64,000 nucleotides of DNA, from contig NZ_BNBB01000027.1 of assembly GCF_014654615.1 (NCBI RefSeq), positions 1 to 64,000 on the forward strand. The letters are read 5' to 3'. The translations under genes and the position numbers were made by a program. The DNA is from Streptosporangium violaceochromogenes. GTDB taxonomy: Bacteria > Actinomycetota > Actinomycetes > Streptosporangiales > Streptosporangiaceae. Below are positions 44,326 to 53,191 of the stretch, in pieces (the first letter of the stretch is position 1; every line of letters starts with the position of its first letter). The notes under the pieces are model-generated. The model was given only the letters and a program-made list of their open reading frames with translations. It did not search any database and had not been told where the DNA came from.

Positions 44326-46416
44326 CTAGCAGCGGCCAGGGCCGTGTTCCAGTTCGGCGTGGGTTGCCGGGTCGGCGAGGAAATCAAGGAGTTCGCGATG
44401 GACGAAGATGTATCCGGGACCGACTTTTCGGAGGATGAGGCATTCAGTCATGAAATCAAGGAATGGCAGGCACGGCCATGGAAAGCGCTTGGATCGATTG
44501 AGATCGAAACGTAATATTAATTGCTCCAGTAGTGGGCCACCGCCAATCGAGACAAATATCAAGAGGAAGAATGCCAGGCCGATGAGTACGCCATAGGAAG
44601 CCGGAGGCAGTAATTCCGCTGGTGCAGTCCCGGCGACATAGGCTGCGACGAATCCGGTGATTAGGCTCCAGGCCAGCCCAACTCGCAGGGCGAGCCGGAA
44701 ACGAGGACGCAGCGCAGGGCTCGGCACCTCCCAGTTCGACGCGATCGTACGACTGGACGTGGCCAGCTCGTGTACAAAGCCGTCTATCAGGCCGGACACC
44801 AGGAGATAGGAGATAAGTAACACGAGCGCGTAAACCGGCCCCGTAAGAGCGGCCTCCTGTAGACTGAGAGTCACGCCTACTGTCAGAGCAATGAGCGAGG
44901 CGGCAATTTTGTCGCCGAGCCCGTGCACTATGAACCCTCCGACCGCCATGTATAAGGATTTCATGACGGAGTTAGAGGTGATATCCCCTCGCCGTGACAC
45001 AGGTCTGGGCGGCCAGATCTCTTTCGTATTCTTCTGACTTTGCCACGAGATGCCAGCATTATTCTCGTAGTCCTGGCTGAGCAACTGCGTCGTGAGCGCG
45101 ATCCCCAGGATGGTCGTGGCAATGACAGCAGTCGCGGCATTGGAGATGAGTCGGGACGCGCCAAACATTAGAGTGCATGATGACACTACTGCCAGCATTA
45201 TGTCTTTCGATTCACTCAGATGCCGACCTTCGGGTAGCCAGTCGGTCCCCAACAAATCTAGAGTGAAGACGGTTTGCCGGTCACTTCGCAGCCGGTAGGC
45301 AAGAAGATGTAGATAATACCGGGACTTCTCGGGCGGATAGTGCTGATTTTTTCGCCAGCGCAGCATCGTCCTGATGTACTGGGCGTACAGACGGCGGCGG
45401 GGGCCCCCTTCCCGCGTAACGAGAGGTGACTCGGAACCGTCCCGATAAGCGAGGGCCATGATGCTGAGCAACAGTGGCGAGGAGGCAAGCTCCCACAATT
45501 CGGAATCAGCGGCAAGGGCTGCTCGCAGTCCGTCCAGCCCGGGTCCAGCATCCGCGAGGAAGCGCTGGGTCTGCTCGGCCGTCATCGGCTGAATCGTCAC
45601 GGCGCCGTGCGCACTGACCTGCTCGCTTAGCACCGTGTACTCGGCTTGGCGACAGCAGATGGCCGTGCTGGTCGGATTAGCACGCAGGTACTTGTTCAAT
45701 TGGGATACGCACTCCCTGCGGTGTTCTGCCGCGACCTCGTCAAGGCCGTCGAAAAGGGAAAGGATATGGTGCGTGCGCAGCCACTCAGCCGCGAGTCGCC
45801 GTGGCATGCCGTAACTCTCGACGAGCTCATCGACTATCCATTCGGCGATCGCCTTACGGTGACGGGCCCATGATGCGAGCGGCAGTACGACCGGCACCGG
45901 CTTGCTCTCGTCCTCAGCCGCCGCCAAGAGGCTCTTGGCGAGTTCGAGCAGCATGGTCGTCTTACCCGCTCCCGGCGCGCCTAGGATGACGATCCGCTGA
46001 TCCATCCGCACGAACACATCCGCCATATTCGTCCCCGGCGGCAGCGACTCCTGGCTACCGTTCGCCCAGGTGACAGCAATGTCCCATGGCCGGTCGGAAG
46101 TCTCGTGGACCACTAGATCGAGTTCGATCCGGGCCTCGTTGTACAGCGACTTCTCCAACACGCCCGTCACCCAGAACCGCCGTACTCGGCGGATCAGCTC
46201 AGCGCGAGCTTGCGTCGAAGGAAAGTCCGTAGGCTGCTCATCTTTCTGCACGATCTCCAGCACTGCCGTGGCGATCACGATCACGACCATCAGCGGCCAT
46301 GCCACCCATAACCGATTCTGCCATGCCGATGGCAGAACCCCAGTGGCCACGTTGGTCGCCACGCCGAGCATTGCAATAAACAGGACAGAGAGCACAATCT
46401 GAGCACGGCGCAGCAT
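44326..46416 (-). CDS. Membrane-embedded NACHT-type NTPase
   Basis: 696 aa. Two N-terminal membrane helices (about residues 6-28 and 36-56), then a NACHT/STAND NTPase: Walker A GAPGAGKTT at 146-154, Walker B ILSLFDGLDEV at 218-228, CCRQAEY near 254-260 and SPLLLSIMAL at 313-322. From about residue 405 to 650 there are several more membrane helices, and the C-terminus has YIFVHRELLDFLAD, like the final helical motif of NACHT modules. The coding sequence is visibly richer in A/T than its neighbours. It is bracketed by IS630 remnants, suggesting acquisition by transfer. Bacterial NACHT proteins often act in phage defence; here the effector may be membrane disruption (inference). Confidence 0.88.
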   Translation of the reverse strand: MLRRAQIVLSVLFIAMLGVATNVATGVLPSAWQNRLWVAWPLMVVIVIATAVLEIVQKDEQPTDFPSTQARAELIRRVRRFWVTGVLEKSLYNEARIELDLVVHETSDRPWDIAVTWANGSQESLPPGTNMADVFVRMDQRIVILGAPGAGKTTMLLELAKSLLAAAEDESKPVPVVLPLASWARHRKAIAEWIVDELVESYGMPRRLAAEWLRTHHILSLFDGLDEVAAEHRRECVSQLNKYLRANPTSTAICCRQAEYTVLSEQVSAHGAVTIQPMTAEQTQRFLADAGPGLDGLRAALAADSELWELASSPLLLSIMALAYRDGSESPLVTREGGPRRRLYAQYIRTMLRWRKNQHYPPEKSRYYLHLLAYRLRSDRQTVFTLDLLGTDWLPEGRHLSESKDIMLAVVSSCTLMFGASRLISNAATAVIATTILGIALTTQLLSQDYENNAGISWQSQKNTKEIWPPRPVSRRGDITSNSVMKSLYMAVGGFIVHGLGDKIAASLIALTVGVTLSLQEAALTGPVYALVLLISYLLVSGLIDGFVHELATSSRTIASNWEVPSPALRPRFRLALRVGLAWSLITGFVAAYVAGTAPAELLPPASYGVLIGLAFFLLIFVSIGGGPLLEQLILRFDLNRSKRFPWPCLPFLDFMTECLILRKVGPGYIFVHRELLDFLADPATHAELEHGPGRC

Positions 46417-46455
46417 GAGACTATTCTCTACATCTACTGAGCATGAAAGTTGGGG

Positions 46456-46830
46456 TTATGCCGGATCAGGGGTCATCATTCCGGTCTCGGAGATGAAGCC
46501 GTTCAGCAGGTCGAGCCGGTACTGCAGGAGTTTGAGCTGGCTCTTGATCAGACCAGCGAGCTTGTCAATGCCGCTGGCGGTGAAGTTGAACAGCTTGGTA
46601 CGCAAGTTGGACCACACGCCCTCGGCCAGGTTCAGTTCCGGGGCACAGGCCAGTAGCCAGTAGACTGCCGACCAGTTCCCGTGAGCGGCGATCCACGCGC
46701 GCATCATCGGCGCTGACATGCTCGGGCAGGCTGTCTGCACCAGCGAGATCGGACCGCCGAGCTGGGTGTGCGCGGCGCTCAGCAGCGATTGGAAGTCGCC
46801 ACCGTGAAGCCTTTGGGCCCGTTCTTGCCG
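46456..46830 (-). pseudogene. C-terminal remnant of a second IS630-type transposase
   Basis: In minus-strand frames: KNGPKGFT, a frameshift, then GDFQSLLSAAHTQLGGPISLV, then PMMRAWIAAHGNWSAVYWLL and APELNLAEGVWSNLRTKLFN, the usual C-terminus of IS630 DDE transposases (final E in AEGVW). The stretch where WDNLNTH-type residues with the second catalytic D are expected reads QTACPSMS, so it is mutated. The N-terminal half is absent. It differs from the element at 43669. Confidence 0.75.
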
Positions 46831-46880
46831 CCAGAGCGTGGATCAACAGACCACCAGCGACCCTCCAGGCCGATATCTCA

Positions 46881-46964
46881 CTACAAACCGCAGAAGTAGC
46901 CTGATGTCTCATTCGGTTTGACGGTCAGCGGATGGTGATCGCCGAAGATGACGAGGCTTGCCAT
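46881..46964 (-). pseudogene. 5-prime fragment of a small gene, probably truncated by the second IS remnant
   Basis: ATG at 46964 with an excellent GGGGAGG ribosome-binding site 6 nt upstream encodes MASLVIFGDHHPLTVKPNE and then TSGYFCGL before a stop at 46881. The reading ends as the IS-derived sequence begins. The family is not recognised. It points toward the NACHT block, mirroring the truncated gene at 43583. Confidence 0.4.
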
Positions 46965-47143
46965 TTCAACCTCCCCGGGTACGAGTCCACGCTGAAGGAC
47001 GTGTGACACCAGCGTGGGCGCACGTCCTGGAAGGGGCAAGTGACGGACTGTCACACCGTGTTGGCGGGTGATGCCCTTCGGCCGGGAAGCCTGCAGTGTT
47101 ACTTTCCAGGAATCGTGCCCGCTCAGTGAATTGGTCGCTCCCG

Positions 47144-47557
47144 ATGACATACCGTGCCCACGCCTTCCCCGTTTCCATCAAGGGCGTGATCGTCCGAGAC
47201 GGCCGGGTTCTCCTCCTGCGCAACGAGCGCGATGAGTGGGAACTGCCGGGAGGGAAGCTGGAACCAGGAGAGGATCCGCCGGACCGGCTGGCCCAGGAGA
47301 TCCTGGAAGAGGTTGGCTGGGAGGCCGCGGTTGGTCCCATCCTGGACTCCTGGCAGTACCACATCCGCGAAGGTGCCGATGTGCTGATCGTCACCTACGG
47401 GGCCACCGTGACGACCGACAAGCCACCCGTGGCCAGCCACGAGCACAAGCAGGTCGGGCTCTTCAAGGAAGACGAGGTCCCCGAGCTGAACATGCCGAGC
47501 GGATACAAGCGATCTATCGCTAACTGGTTTGCCCGGCTTCGGAACTCCATGGGTTAG
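47144..47557 (+). CDS. NUDIX hydrolase
   Basis: 137 aa. The Nudix box G37-x5-E43-x7-Q51-E52-I-L-E55-E56-V-G58 is complete except that the usual Arg at its REuxEE core is Gln51. The three glutamates that bind Mg are present. ATG at 47144 (TYRAHAFPVSIKGVIVRDG); an in-frame start further upstream lacks a ribosome-binding site. It hydrolyses a nucleoside diphosphate linked to X; the substrate cannot be told. Such single-domain NUDIX genes often travel with GntR regulators in actinomycetes. Confidence 0.9.
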   Translation: MTYRAHAFPVSIKGVIVRDGRVLLLRNERDEWELPGGKLEPGEDPPDRLAQEILEEVGWEAAVGPILDSWQYHIREGADVLIVTYGATVTTDKPPVASHEHKQVGLFKEDEVPELNMPSGYKRSIANWFARLRNSMG

Positions 47558-47688
47558 TTCACGAGGTGCGCAGCCTGCGGAGCAACGCTTGGTGGGGGCT
47601 GGGCCGCACGGCTGTGCCCCGCCTGCCACGTATTGACCGGCGCTCCCCTGCCAAGCGCCCTCGCAGCCAGGTCAACGTCAGGAGATCG

Positions 47689-48129
47689 ATGATGTACGAC
47701 GAAGACGAAGAGGTTTTCGACAGCACCACGGACTGGGTCGGCCGGCACGTTCGCCGCTACGTCGAGACCGACGGCCGGGACGGTCACCTGTATCAGGGGA
47801 TGCGGATCCTGCTGCTCACCACGCGCGGACGGAAGTCGGGCAAGCTGCGCCGTACGGCTCTGATCTACGGTCAGGACGGTGATCGCTACCTGCTGGTGGC
47901 GTCGAACGGCGGGGCGCCCCGGCACCCCGCGTGGTATCTCAACCTGGTCGAGCATCCCGAGGTCAGGCTGCAGGTCGGCGCGGACAGGTTCACGGCGCGG
48001 GCCCGCACCGCCACCGCCGAGGAGAAGCCGCCGCTGTGGCGGCTGATGACCTCGATTTTCCCCCTCTACGACACCTACCAGGCCAAAGCCGGGCGGGACA
48101 TCCCATTGGTGATCATGGAACGTGTCTGA
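47689..48129 (+). CDS. Nitroreductase/deazaflavin-dependent oxidoreductase (DDN family)
   Basis: 146 aa. LLLTTRGRKSGKLRRTALIYGQDGDRYLLVASNGGAPRHPAWYLNLVEHPEV is the F420-binding split-beta-barrel signature of the mycobacterial Ddn family. Starts at ATG 47689 or the adjacent ATG 47692, preceded by AGGAGATCG; longer in-frame versions are basic and unlike the family. Expected to use F420H2 to reduce an unknown quinone or xenobiotic. Convergent with coaA, with a hairpin at about 48186-48208 between them. Confidence 0.92.
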   Translation: MMYDEDEEVFDSTTDWVGRHVRRYVETDGRDGHLYQGMRILLLTTRGRKSGKLRRTALIYGQDGDRYLLVASNGGAPRHPAWYLNLVEHPEVRLQVGADRFTARARTATAEEKPPLWRLMTSIFPLYDTYQAKAGRDIPLVIMERV

Positions 48130-48185
48130 CGAGAGGCGGGGTGTCTCCCGCCGGCCTCGCCGCGAGCCCGCCCCGGCCTCCGGAA

Positions 48186-48208
48186 GGGGTGCCCTCCTGA
48201 AGGGCCCC
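48186..48208. terminator. Hairpin between convergent DDN gene and coaA
   Basis: GGGGTGCCCT (48186-48195) and AGGGCCCC (48201-48208) pair around CCTGA with one bulged T. The position between two convergent genes suggests a shared terminator. Confidence 0.5.
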
Positions 48209-48222
48209 GGGGGTCGCCGGGG

Positions 48223-49155
48223 TCAGGTGCGGCGGAGGCGGACGCGGCGGACGGCGTGGTCGGGGCCCTTGTGGAGGACGAGCCCGGCCCGGCCCCGGGT
48301 GGGGGCGATGTTCTCCAGGAGGTTGCGTTCGTTGATGTCGCGCCACACGTTCTTGGCGAACGCGGTCGCCTCCTCCTGCGACAGCTCGGAGAGGTGCTTG
48401 AAGTAGGACCGGGGGTCCTCGAAGGCCGTGCGGCGCAGCTTGTGGAAGCGGTCGACGTACCAGTGGCGGATGTGCTCGGTCTTGGCGTCGACGTAGATGG
48501 AGAAGTCGAAGTAGTCGTTGACCGCGAGCGCGGTGGGCGGGGCGGGTTGCAGGACGTTGAGGCCCTCGACGATGAGGATGTCGGGGCGGCGTACGACCTG
48601 CGTGGCGCCGGGCACGATGTCGTATTCGAGGTGGCTGTAGACCGGGGCGCTCACCTCGGGCGCCCCGGCCTTGACGGCGGCGACGAACCTGACCAGGGCG
48701 CGGCGGTCGTAGCTTTCGGGAAAGCCCTTGCGCTGCATGATGCCCCGGGTGGTGAGCAGCGCGTTGGGGTACAGGAAGCTGTCGGTGGTGACCAGGTCCA
48801 CCCGGGGGTGTTCGGGCCAGCGGGCCAGCAGGGTGTGCAGCAGCCGGGCGGTGGTGGACTTGCCGACCGCGACGCTTCCGGCGATGCCCAGGATGTACGG
48901 CGTGGGCCTGGGGGCGGCGCCGAGGAAGGTGCTGACCGCCGCCCCCCGCTGCCGGGCGCCGGTGAAGTGCAGGTTGAGCAGCCGGGTGAGCGGCAGGTAG
49001 ATGTCGGTGACCTCGGTGAGGTCGATCGGGTCGTCGAGGCCGCGCAGTTCCTTCAGCTCGTCCTCGGTGAGCGTCAGGGGCGTGTTCTTGCGGAGGTCGC
49101 TCCACTGTGCCCTGCTCAGCTCGACGTACGGCGTCGCGTCCCACCCGGTTGTCAT
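48223..49155 (-). CDS. coaA: Type I pantothenate kinase
   Basis: 310-aa enzyme phosphorylating pantothenate, the first step of CoA synthesis. P-loop GSVAVGKS at residues 93-100, [15 protein letters not shown], and [17 protein letters not shown], all typical of prokaryotic CoaA. The ATG at 49155 ([17 protein letters not shown]) is the natural start; the upstream open frame is non-coding overlap with glmS. Divergent from glmS. Confidence 0.97.
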   Translation of the reverse strand: MTTGWDATPYVELSRAQWSDLRKNTPLTLTEDELKELRGLDDPIDLTEVTDIYLPLTRLLNLHFTGARQRGAAVSTFLGAAPRPTPYILGIAGSVAVGKSTTARLLHTLLARWPEHPRVDLVTTDSFLYPNALLTTRGIMQRKGFPESYDRRALVRFVAAVKAGAPEVSAPVYSHLEYDIVPGATQVVRRPDILIVEGLNVLQPAPPTALAVNDYFDFSIYVDAKTEHIRHWYVDRFHKLRRTAFEDPRSYFKHLSELSQEEATAFAKNVWRDINERNLLENIAPTRGRAGLVLHKGPDHAVRRVRLRRT

Positions 49156-49228
49156 GGTGAGAAAGCCTACTGAGCGGCCGGAAGTACGCCTTCGTGGGGA
49201 CGCCTTTGCCCGATGGCGGGCAGGAACG

Positions 49229-49258
49229 TTGGGTGCCCGAGGTGGTTCTCCGTAGGCT
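49229..49258 (+). promoter_or_regulatory. Candidate promoter of glmS
   Basis: TTGGGT (49229-49234), 18-bp spacer, TAGGCT (49253-49258) in the 142-bp divergent coaA-glmS gap, 39 bp before the glmS ATG. No glmS-ribozyme-like sequence was recognised. Confidence 0.45.
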
Positions 49259-49297
49259 CGGGGATCGGTCCTTTCCATGGACGAACAGGGGGTTTCC

Positions 49298-51142
49298 ATG
49301 TGCGGAATCGTGGGATACGTGGGTCGGCGGCAGGCCGTCGAGGTCGTGGTCGAGGGGCTGGGGCGGCTGGAGTACCGGGGGTACGACTCCTCGGGGGTCG
49401 CCCTGGTCGGGCTCGACGGGCGGCTCGGCGTGGAGAAGCGCGCGGGCAAGCTGGCCAATCTGCGTGCCCTGCTGGCCGCGCGGCCCACAATGGAGGCGAC
49501 GGTCGGCGTGGGGCACACCCGGTGGGCCACCCACGGCGCGCCGACCGACCGCAACGCCCACCCGCACACCGACTGCCACGGGCGGATCGCGGTCATCCAC
49601 AACGGCATCATCGAGAACTTCGCCGAACTGCGGGCCAAGCTGGAGGCCGACGGGCACAAGCTGGCCTCGGAGACCGACACCGAGGTGGTGGCGCACCTGC
49701 TGGAGGAGTGCGCCGAGGAGGGCCTGGCGGAGGCGATGCGCCGGGTCTGCCGGACGTTGAAGGGGGCCTTCACGTTGCTGGCGGTCTCGCTGGACGAGCC
49801 GGACGTGGTGGTGGGGGCGCGACGGAACTCGCCGCTGGTCGTCGGGCGCGGTGAGGGGGAGAACTTCCTCGGCTCGGATGTGGCGGCCTTCATCGCCTAC
49901 ACGCGGGAGGCGATCGAGCTGGGCCAGGACCAGGTGGTCGAGCTGCGGGCCTCGAAGATCACGGTCACCGACTTCCACGGGGCTCCGGCGCCGACGCGCG
50001 ACTACCACGTGGACTGGGACGCCTCGGCCGCCGAGAAGGGCGGCTACGACTACTTCATGCTCAAGGAGATCGCCGAGCAGCCGCGTGCGGTGGCGGACAC
50101 GCTGCTCGGCAGGGTCGGTCCCGAGGGGCTGCTGACGCTGGACGAGATGCGGCTGTCAGATGAGGAGCTGCGGGGGATCAACAAGATCATCGTGGTCGCG
50201 TGCGGTACCTCCTACCACGCCGGGCTCATCGCGAAGTACGCCATCGAGCACTGGGCGGGCGTCCCCTGCGAGGTCGAGCTGGCCAGTGAGTTCCGCTACC
50301 GTGACCCGATCCTCACCCGCGACACGCTGATCGTCGTGATCACCCAGTCGGGCGAGACCATGGACACGCTGATGGCCGTACGGCACGCCCGCGAGCAGCG
50401 GTCCCGGGTGCTGGCCGTCTGCAACGTGAACGGCTCCACCGTCCCGCGCGAGTCCGACGCCGTCCTCTACACCCACGCGGGCCCGGAGATCGCCGTCGCC
50501 TCGACCAAGGCGTTCCTGACGCAGCTCGTGGCCTGTTATCTCGTGGCGCTCTATCTCGCGCAGGTCCGGGGCACGAAGTCCGGCGACGAGATCGCCGGGA
50601 TCGTCGCCCGGCTGACCGAGATGCCGTCCAAGGTGGAGGAGGTGCTCGGGACGGTGGAGCCGGTCCGTAAACTGGCCCGCTCGCTGGCCGACGAGCGGTG
50701 CGTGCTCTTCCTCGGCCGCCACGTGGGCTTTCCCGTCGCGCTGGAGGGCGCGCTGAAGCTCAAGGAGCTGGCCTACATGCACGCCGAGGGGTTCGCGGCC
50801 GGGGAGCTCAAGCACGGGCCGATCGCGCTGATCGAGGAGGGGCTCCCGGTGGTGGTCGTGGCGCCCTCCCCGACGGGGCAGCGCGTGACGCACGAGAAGA
50901 TCGTCTCCAACATCCAGGAGATCCGGGCCAGGGGCGCCAAGACCATCGTCATCGCCGAGGAGGGCGACACCGCCGTCGAACCCTACGCCGACACGCTGAT
51001 CCGCGTTCCCGCGGTGCCGGCCCTGCTCCAGCCGCTGGTCGCCACGGTCCCGCTCCAGGTGTTCGCCTGCGAGCTGGCGGCGGCCAAGGGGCACGACGTC
51101 GATCAGCCCCGCAACCTGGCCAAGTCCGTCACGGTGGAGTAG
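49298..51142 (+). CDS. glmS: Glutamine-fructose-6-phosphate aminotransferase (isomerizing)
   Basis: 614-aa enzyme making glucosamine-6-phosphate from fructose-6-phosphate and glutamine. Cys2 of MCGIVGYVG is the class II glutaminase nucleophile. [19 protein letters not shown] and the two SIS sugar-isomerase domains ([26 protein letters not shown]) follow, ending with [13 protein letters not shown]. The ATG at 49298 is required to place Cys at position 2. Supplies GlmM. Confidence 0.98.
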   Translation: MCGIVGYVGRRQAVEVVVEGLGRLEYRGYDSSGVALVGLDGRLGVEKRAGKLANLRALLAARPTMEATVGVGHTRWATHGAPTDRNAHPHTDCHGRIAVIHNGIIENFAELRAKLEADGHKLASETDTEVVAHLLEECAEEGLAEAMRRVCRTLKGAFTLLAVSLDEPDVVVGARRNSPLVVGRGEGENFLGSDVAAFIAYTREAIELGQDQVVELRASKITVTDFHGAPAPTRDYHVDWDASAAEKGGYDYFMLKEIAEQPRAVADTLLGRVGPEGLLTLDEMRLSDEELRGINKIIVVACGTSYHAGLIAKYAIEHWAGVPCEVELASEFRYRDPILTRDTLIVVITQSGETMDTLMAVRHAREQRSRVLAVCNVNGSTVPRESDAVLYTHAGPEIAVASTKAFLTQLVACYLVALYLAQVRGTKSGDEIAGIVARLTEMPSKVEEVLGTVEPVRKLARSLADERCVLFLGRHVGFPVALEGALKLKELAYMHAEGFAAGELKHGPIALIEEGLPVVVVAPSPTGQRVTHEKIVSNIQEIRARGAKTIVIAEEGDTAVEPYADTLIRVPAVPALLQPLVATVPLQVFACELAAAKGHDVDQPRNLAKSVTVE

Positions 51143-51188
51143 GCCGCGGGGTTCTGCGGCGCCGGGCGGGCCGCACTAGCCTGGAAGG

Positions 51189-51575
51189 GTGATCGTGGGC
51201 ATCGGCGTGGACGTCGTGGACGTGGCCCGTTTCCGGGCGTCGCTCGAACGGACCCCCGAACTGCGGACGCGGCTGTTCACCGAGGCCGAGAGGGCGCTGG
51301 CCGTACGGTCGCTGGCCGCCCGGTTCGCGGCGAAGGAGGCGGTCGCCAAGGCGCTCGGCGCCCCTCCGGGCCTGGCCCACCTGGAGGCAGAGGTGCGCAG
51401 GGGCGAGCACGGCAGGCCGGAGCTGCACGTGAGCGGCCGGGTGGCGGAGGTCGCGGCGGCGCTCGGCGTGGTCCGGTGGCACGTGTCGCTCACGCACGAC
51501 GGCGGTGTGGCCGTCGCCTACGTGATCGCCGAGGGCGGCGGGGAACGCGACCGTGGCGGAGTTGGGAGACCGTGA
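51189..51575 (+). CDS. acpS: Holo-[acyl-carrier-protein] synthase
   Basis: 128-aa phosphopantetheinyl transferase activating ACP for fatty acid synthesis. [13 protein letters not shown] carries the Mg-binding Asp8 and [13 protein letters not shown] the Glu; [18 protein letters not shown] closes the domain. GTG at 51189. Follows glmS by 46 bp and precedes nnrD. Confidence 0.96.
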   Translation: MIVGIGVDVVDVARFRASLERTPELRTRLFTEAERALAVRSLAARFAAKEAVAKALGAPPGLAHLEAEVRRGEHGRPELHVSGRVAEVAAALGVVRWHVSLTHDGGVAVAYVIAEGGGERDRGGVGRP

Positions 51576-51599
51576 CGGAGGCGGGATAGCGTCGGGAGC

Positions 51600-53174
51600 A
51601 TGCTGACCGCGTACACCTCCGATCAGATCAGGGCGGCCGAGGCGGCGCTCATGGCGACGCTGCCCGAGGGCACGCTCATGGAGCGGGCCGCCGCCGCGCT
51701 CGCCGCGCGCTGCGCCGGGCTGCTCGGCGGTGTGTACGGCTCGCGCGTGCTGATCCTCGCCGGAGCGGGGGACAACGGGGGCGACGCCCTGTACGCCGGG
51801 GCGCGGCTCGCCGGCAGGGGCGCCGGGGTCGACGCCGTTCTGGCCGGGGCGCGGGTCCACGAGGCGGGGCTGGCGGCCCTGCGCCGCGCGGGAGGGCGCG
51901 TGGTGGATCTCCGAGGGGTGCCGGGGGCGGGGGCGGGCGTCGACGAGGCGGGCCTTCGGGGGCCGGACGGCTCCGGGGGGCCGAGGGGGCCGGGTCTTCG
52001 GAGGCCGGGGCGTGGCTGGGAGGCCGGGGTGCGCGGGCTCGCCGAGGAGGCCGATCTCGTGCTGGACGGCCTGGTCGGGATCGGCGGGTCGGGGGCGCTG
52101 CGCGAGCCGTACGCGACTCTCGTGGAGGCGGTCGCCGGCGCGCCCGCGCTCGTGGTGGCGGTGGACGTGCCGAGCGGGGTGGACGCCTCCTGCGGGCGCG
52201 TCGAGGGGGTCGCGGTCCGGGCGGACGTCACGGTCACCTTCGGTGCCCGCAAGGCCGGGCTGCTCGTCGACCCCGGCGCCGAGTACGCGGGCCGGGTGGA
52301 GCTCGCCGACATCGGGCTGGGGCCGTACCTGCCGGATCCCGGCGTGTCGGCGCTGACCGCCGCCGACGTGGCGGCGCGGCTGCCCCGGCCGGGCGCGGAG
52401 TCCGACAAGTACCGCAGGGGGGTGCTCGGCGTCGCCGCCGGGAGCCGGGACTACACCGGGGCGGCCGTGCTGGCCGTGGGCGGGGCGGTCGGGGCGGGGG
52501 TGGGCATGGTCCGCTACGCGGGGGTCGCCGAGCCGGTGGAGCAGGTGCGCGCCCGCTGGCCGGAGGCGGTGATCACCGAGCTGGAGCCGGGGCGGGGGAT
52601 CGGCGAGGTGGGCCGGGTGCAGGCGTGGGTGCTCGGGCCCGGCCTCGGTACCGGCCCGGAGGCGCTCGCCCTGGCCCGTTCGGTGCTGGCGAGCGACGTC
52701 CCGGTGCTCATGGACGCCGACGCGCTGACCCTGGCCGCCGGGCACCGGGAGCTGCTGCGCCGCGCCGCGCCGGTGCTGATCACCCCGCACGCGGGCGAGC
52801 TGTCGCGCCTGCTGGGGGTGCCCCGGGCGCGGATCGAGGCCCGAAGGCTTGAGCACGTACGGCGGGCCGCGGCGGAGCTGGGCGTGACCGTGCTGCTGAA
52901 GGGGTCGACCACGCTGGTGGCGGAGGGGGAGCGGCCGGTCAGGGTGAACCTCACCGGCACCCCGTGGCTGGCCACCGCGGGCACCGGTGACGTGCTCGCC
53001 GGGCTCGCGGGGGCCCTGCTGGCGGGGGGGCTCGACGGGTACGACGCCGCCTCCTGCGCCGCCTACCTGCACGGCGTCGCCGGGCGGAGCGGCCCGCTCG
53101 CCGCCGGGGACGTCGTCCGGGCCCTCCCCGAGGCCGTCCGGTCGGTGACCACCCGGAGTGGAACCTTCCTTTGA
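51600..53174 (+). CDS. nnrD: Bifunctional NAD(P)H-hydrate epimerase / ADP- or ATP-dependent dehydratase
   Basis: 524-aa repair enzyme for hydrated NAD(P)H. N-terminal YjeF_N epimerase domain (LMERAAAALAARCA, GAGDNGGDALYAGARLAGRG, VAVDVPSGVDASCG) and C-terminal YjeF_C kinase-like dehydratase (DKYRRGVLGVAAGSRDYTGAAVLA, ITPHAGELSRLLG, TAGTGDVLAGLAGALLAGG). A Gly/Arg/Pro-rich insertion at about residues 105-140 interrupts the epimerase domain. ATG at 51600. The 3-prime end precedes alr by only 17 bp. Confidence 0.95.
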   Translation: MLTAYTSDQIRAAEAALMATLPEGTLMERAAAALAARCAGLLGGVYGSRVLILAGAGDNGGDALYAGARLAGRGAGVDAVLAGARVHEAGLAALRRAGGRVVDLRGVPGAGAGVDEAGLRGPDGSGGPRGPGLRRPGRGWEAGVRGLAEEADLVLDGLVGIGGSGALREPYATLVEAVAGAPALVVAVDVPSGVDASCGRVEGVAVRADVTVTFGARKAGLLVDPGAEYAGRVELADIGLGPYLPDPGVSALTAADVAARLPRPGAESDKYRRGVLGVAAGSRDYTGAAVLAVGGAVGAGVGMVRYAGVAEPVEQVRARWPEAVITELEPGRGIGEVGRVQAWVLGPGLGTGPEALALARSVLASDVPVLMDADALTLAAGHRELLRRAAPVLITPHAGELSRLLGVPRARIEARRLEHVRRAAAELGVTVLLKGSTTLVAEGERPVRVNLTGTPWLATAGTGDVLAGLAGALLAGGLDGYDAASCAAYLHGVAGRSGPLAAGDVVRALPEAVRSVTTRSGTFL

Positions 53175-53191
53175 CCTGCAAGACTGGAAAG

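Noticed and set aside
44268-46416. Known multi-gene defence system (CRISPR, restriction-modification, CBASS) around the NACHT gene
   Set aside because: No partner nuclease, cyclase, methyltransferase or repeat array is visible next to it; it stands alone.
46965-47150. Longer version of the truncated minus-strand ORF starting near 47150
   Set aside because: It overlaps the NUDIX start, and the good ribosome-binding site belongs to the internal ATG at 46964.
49156-49893. Extended start of coaA upstream of 49155
   Set aside because: The added residues lie antisense to glmS and are Ser/Arg/Pro-rich; ATG 49155 gives the normal CoaA N-terminus.
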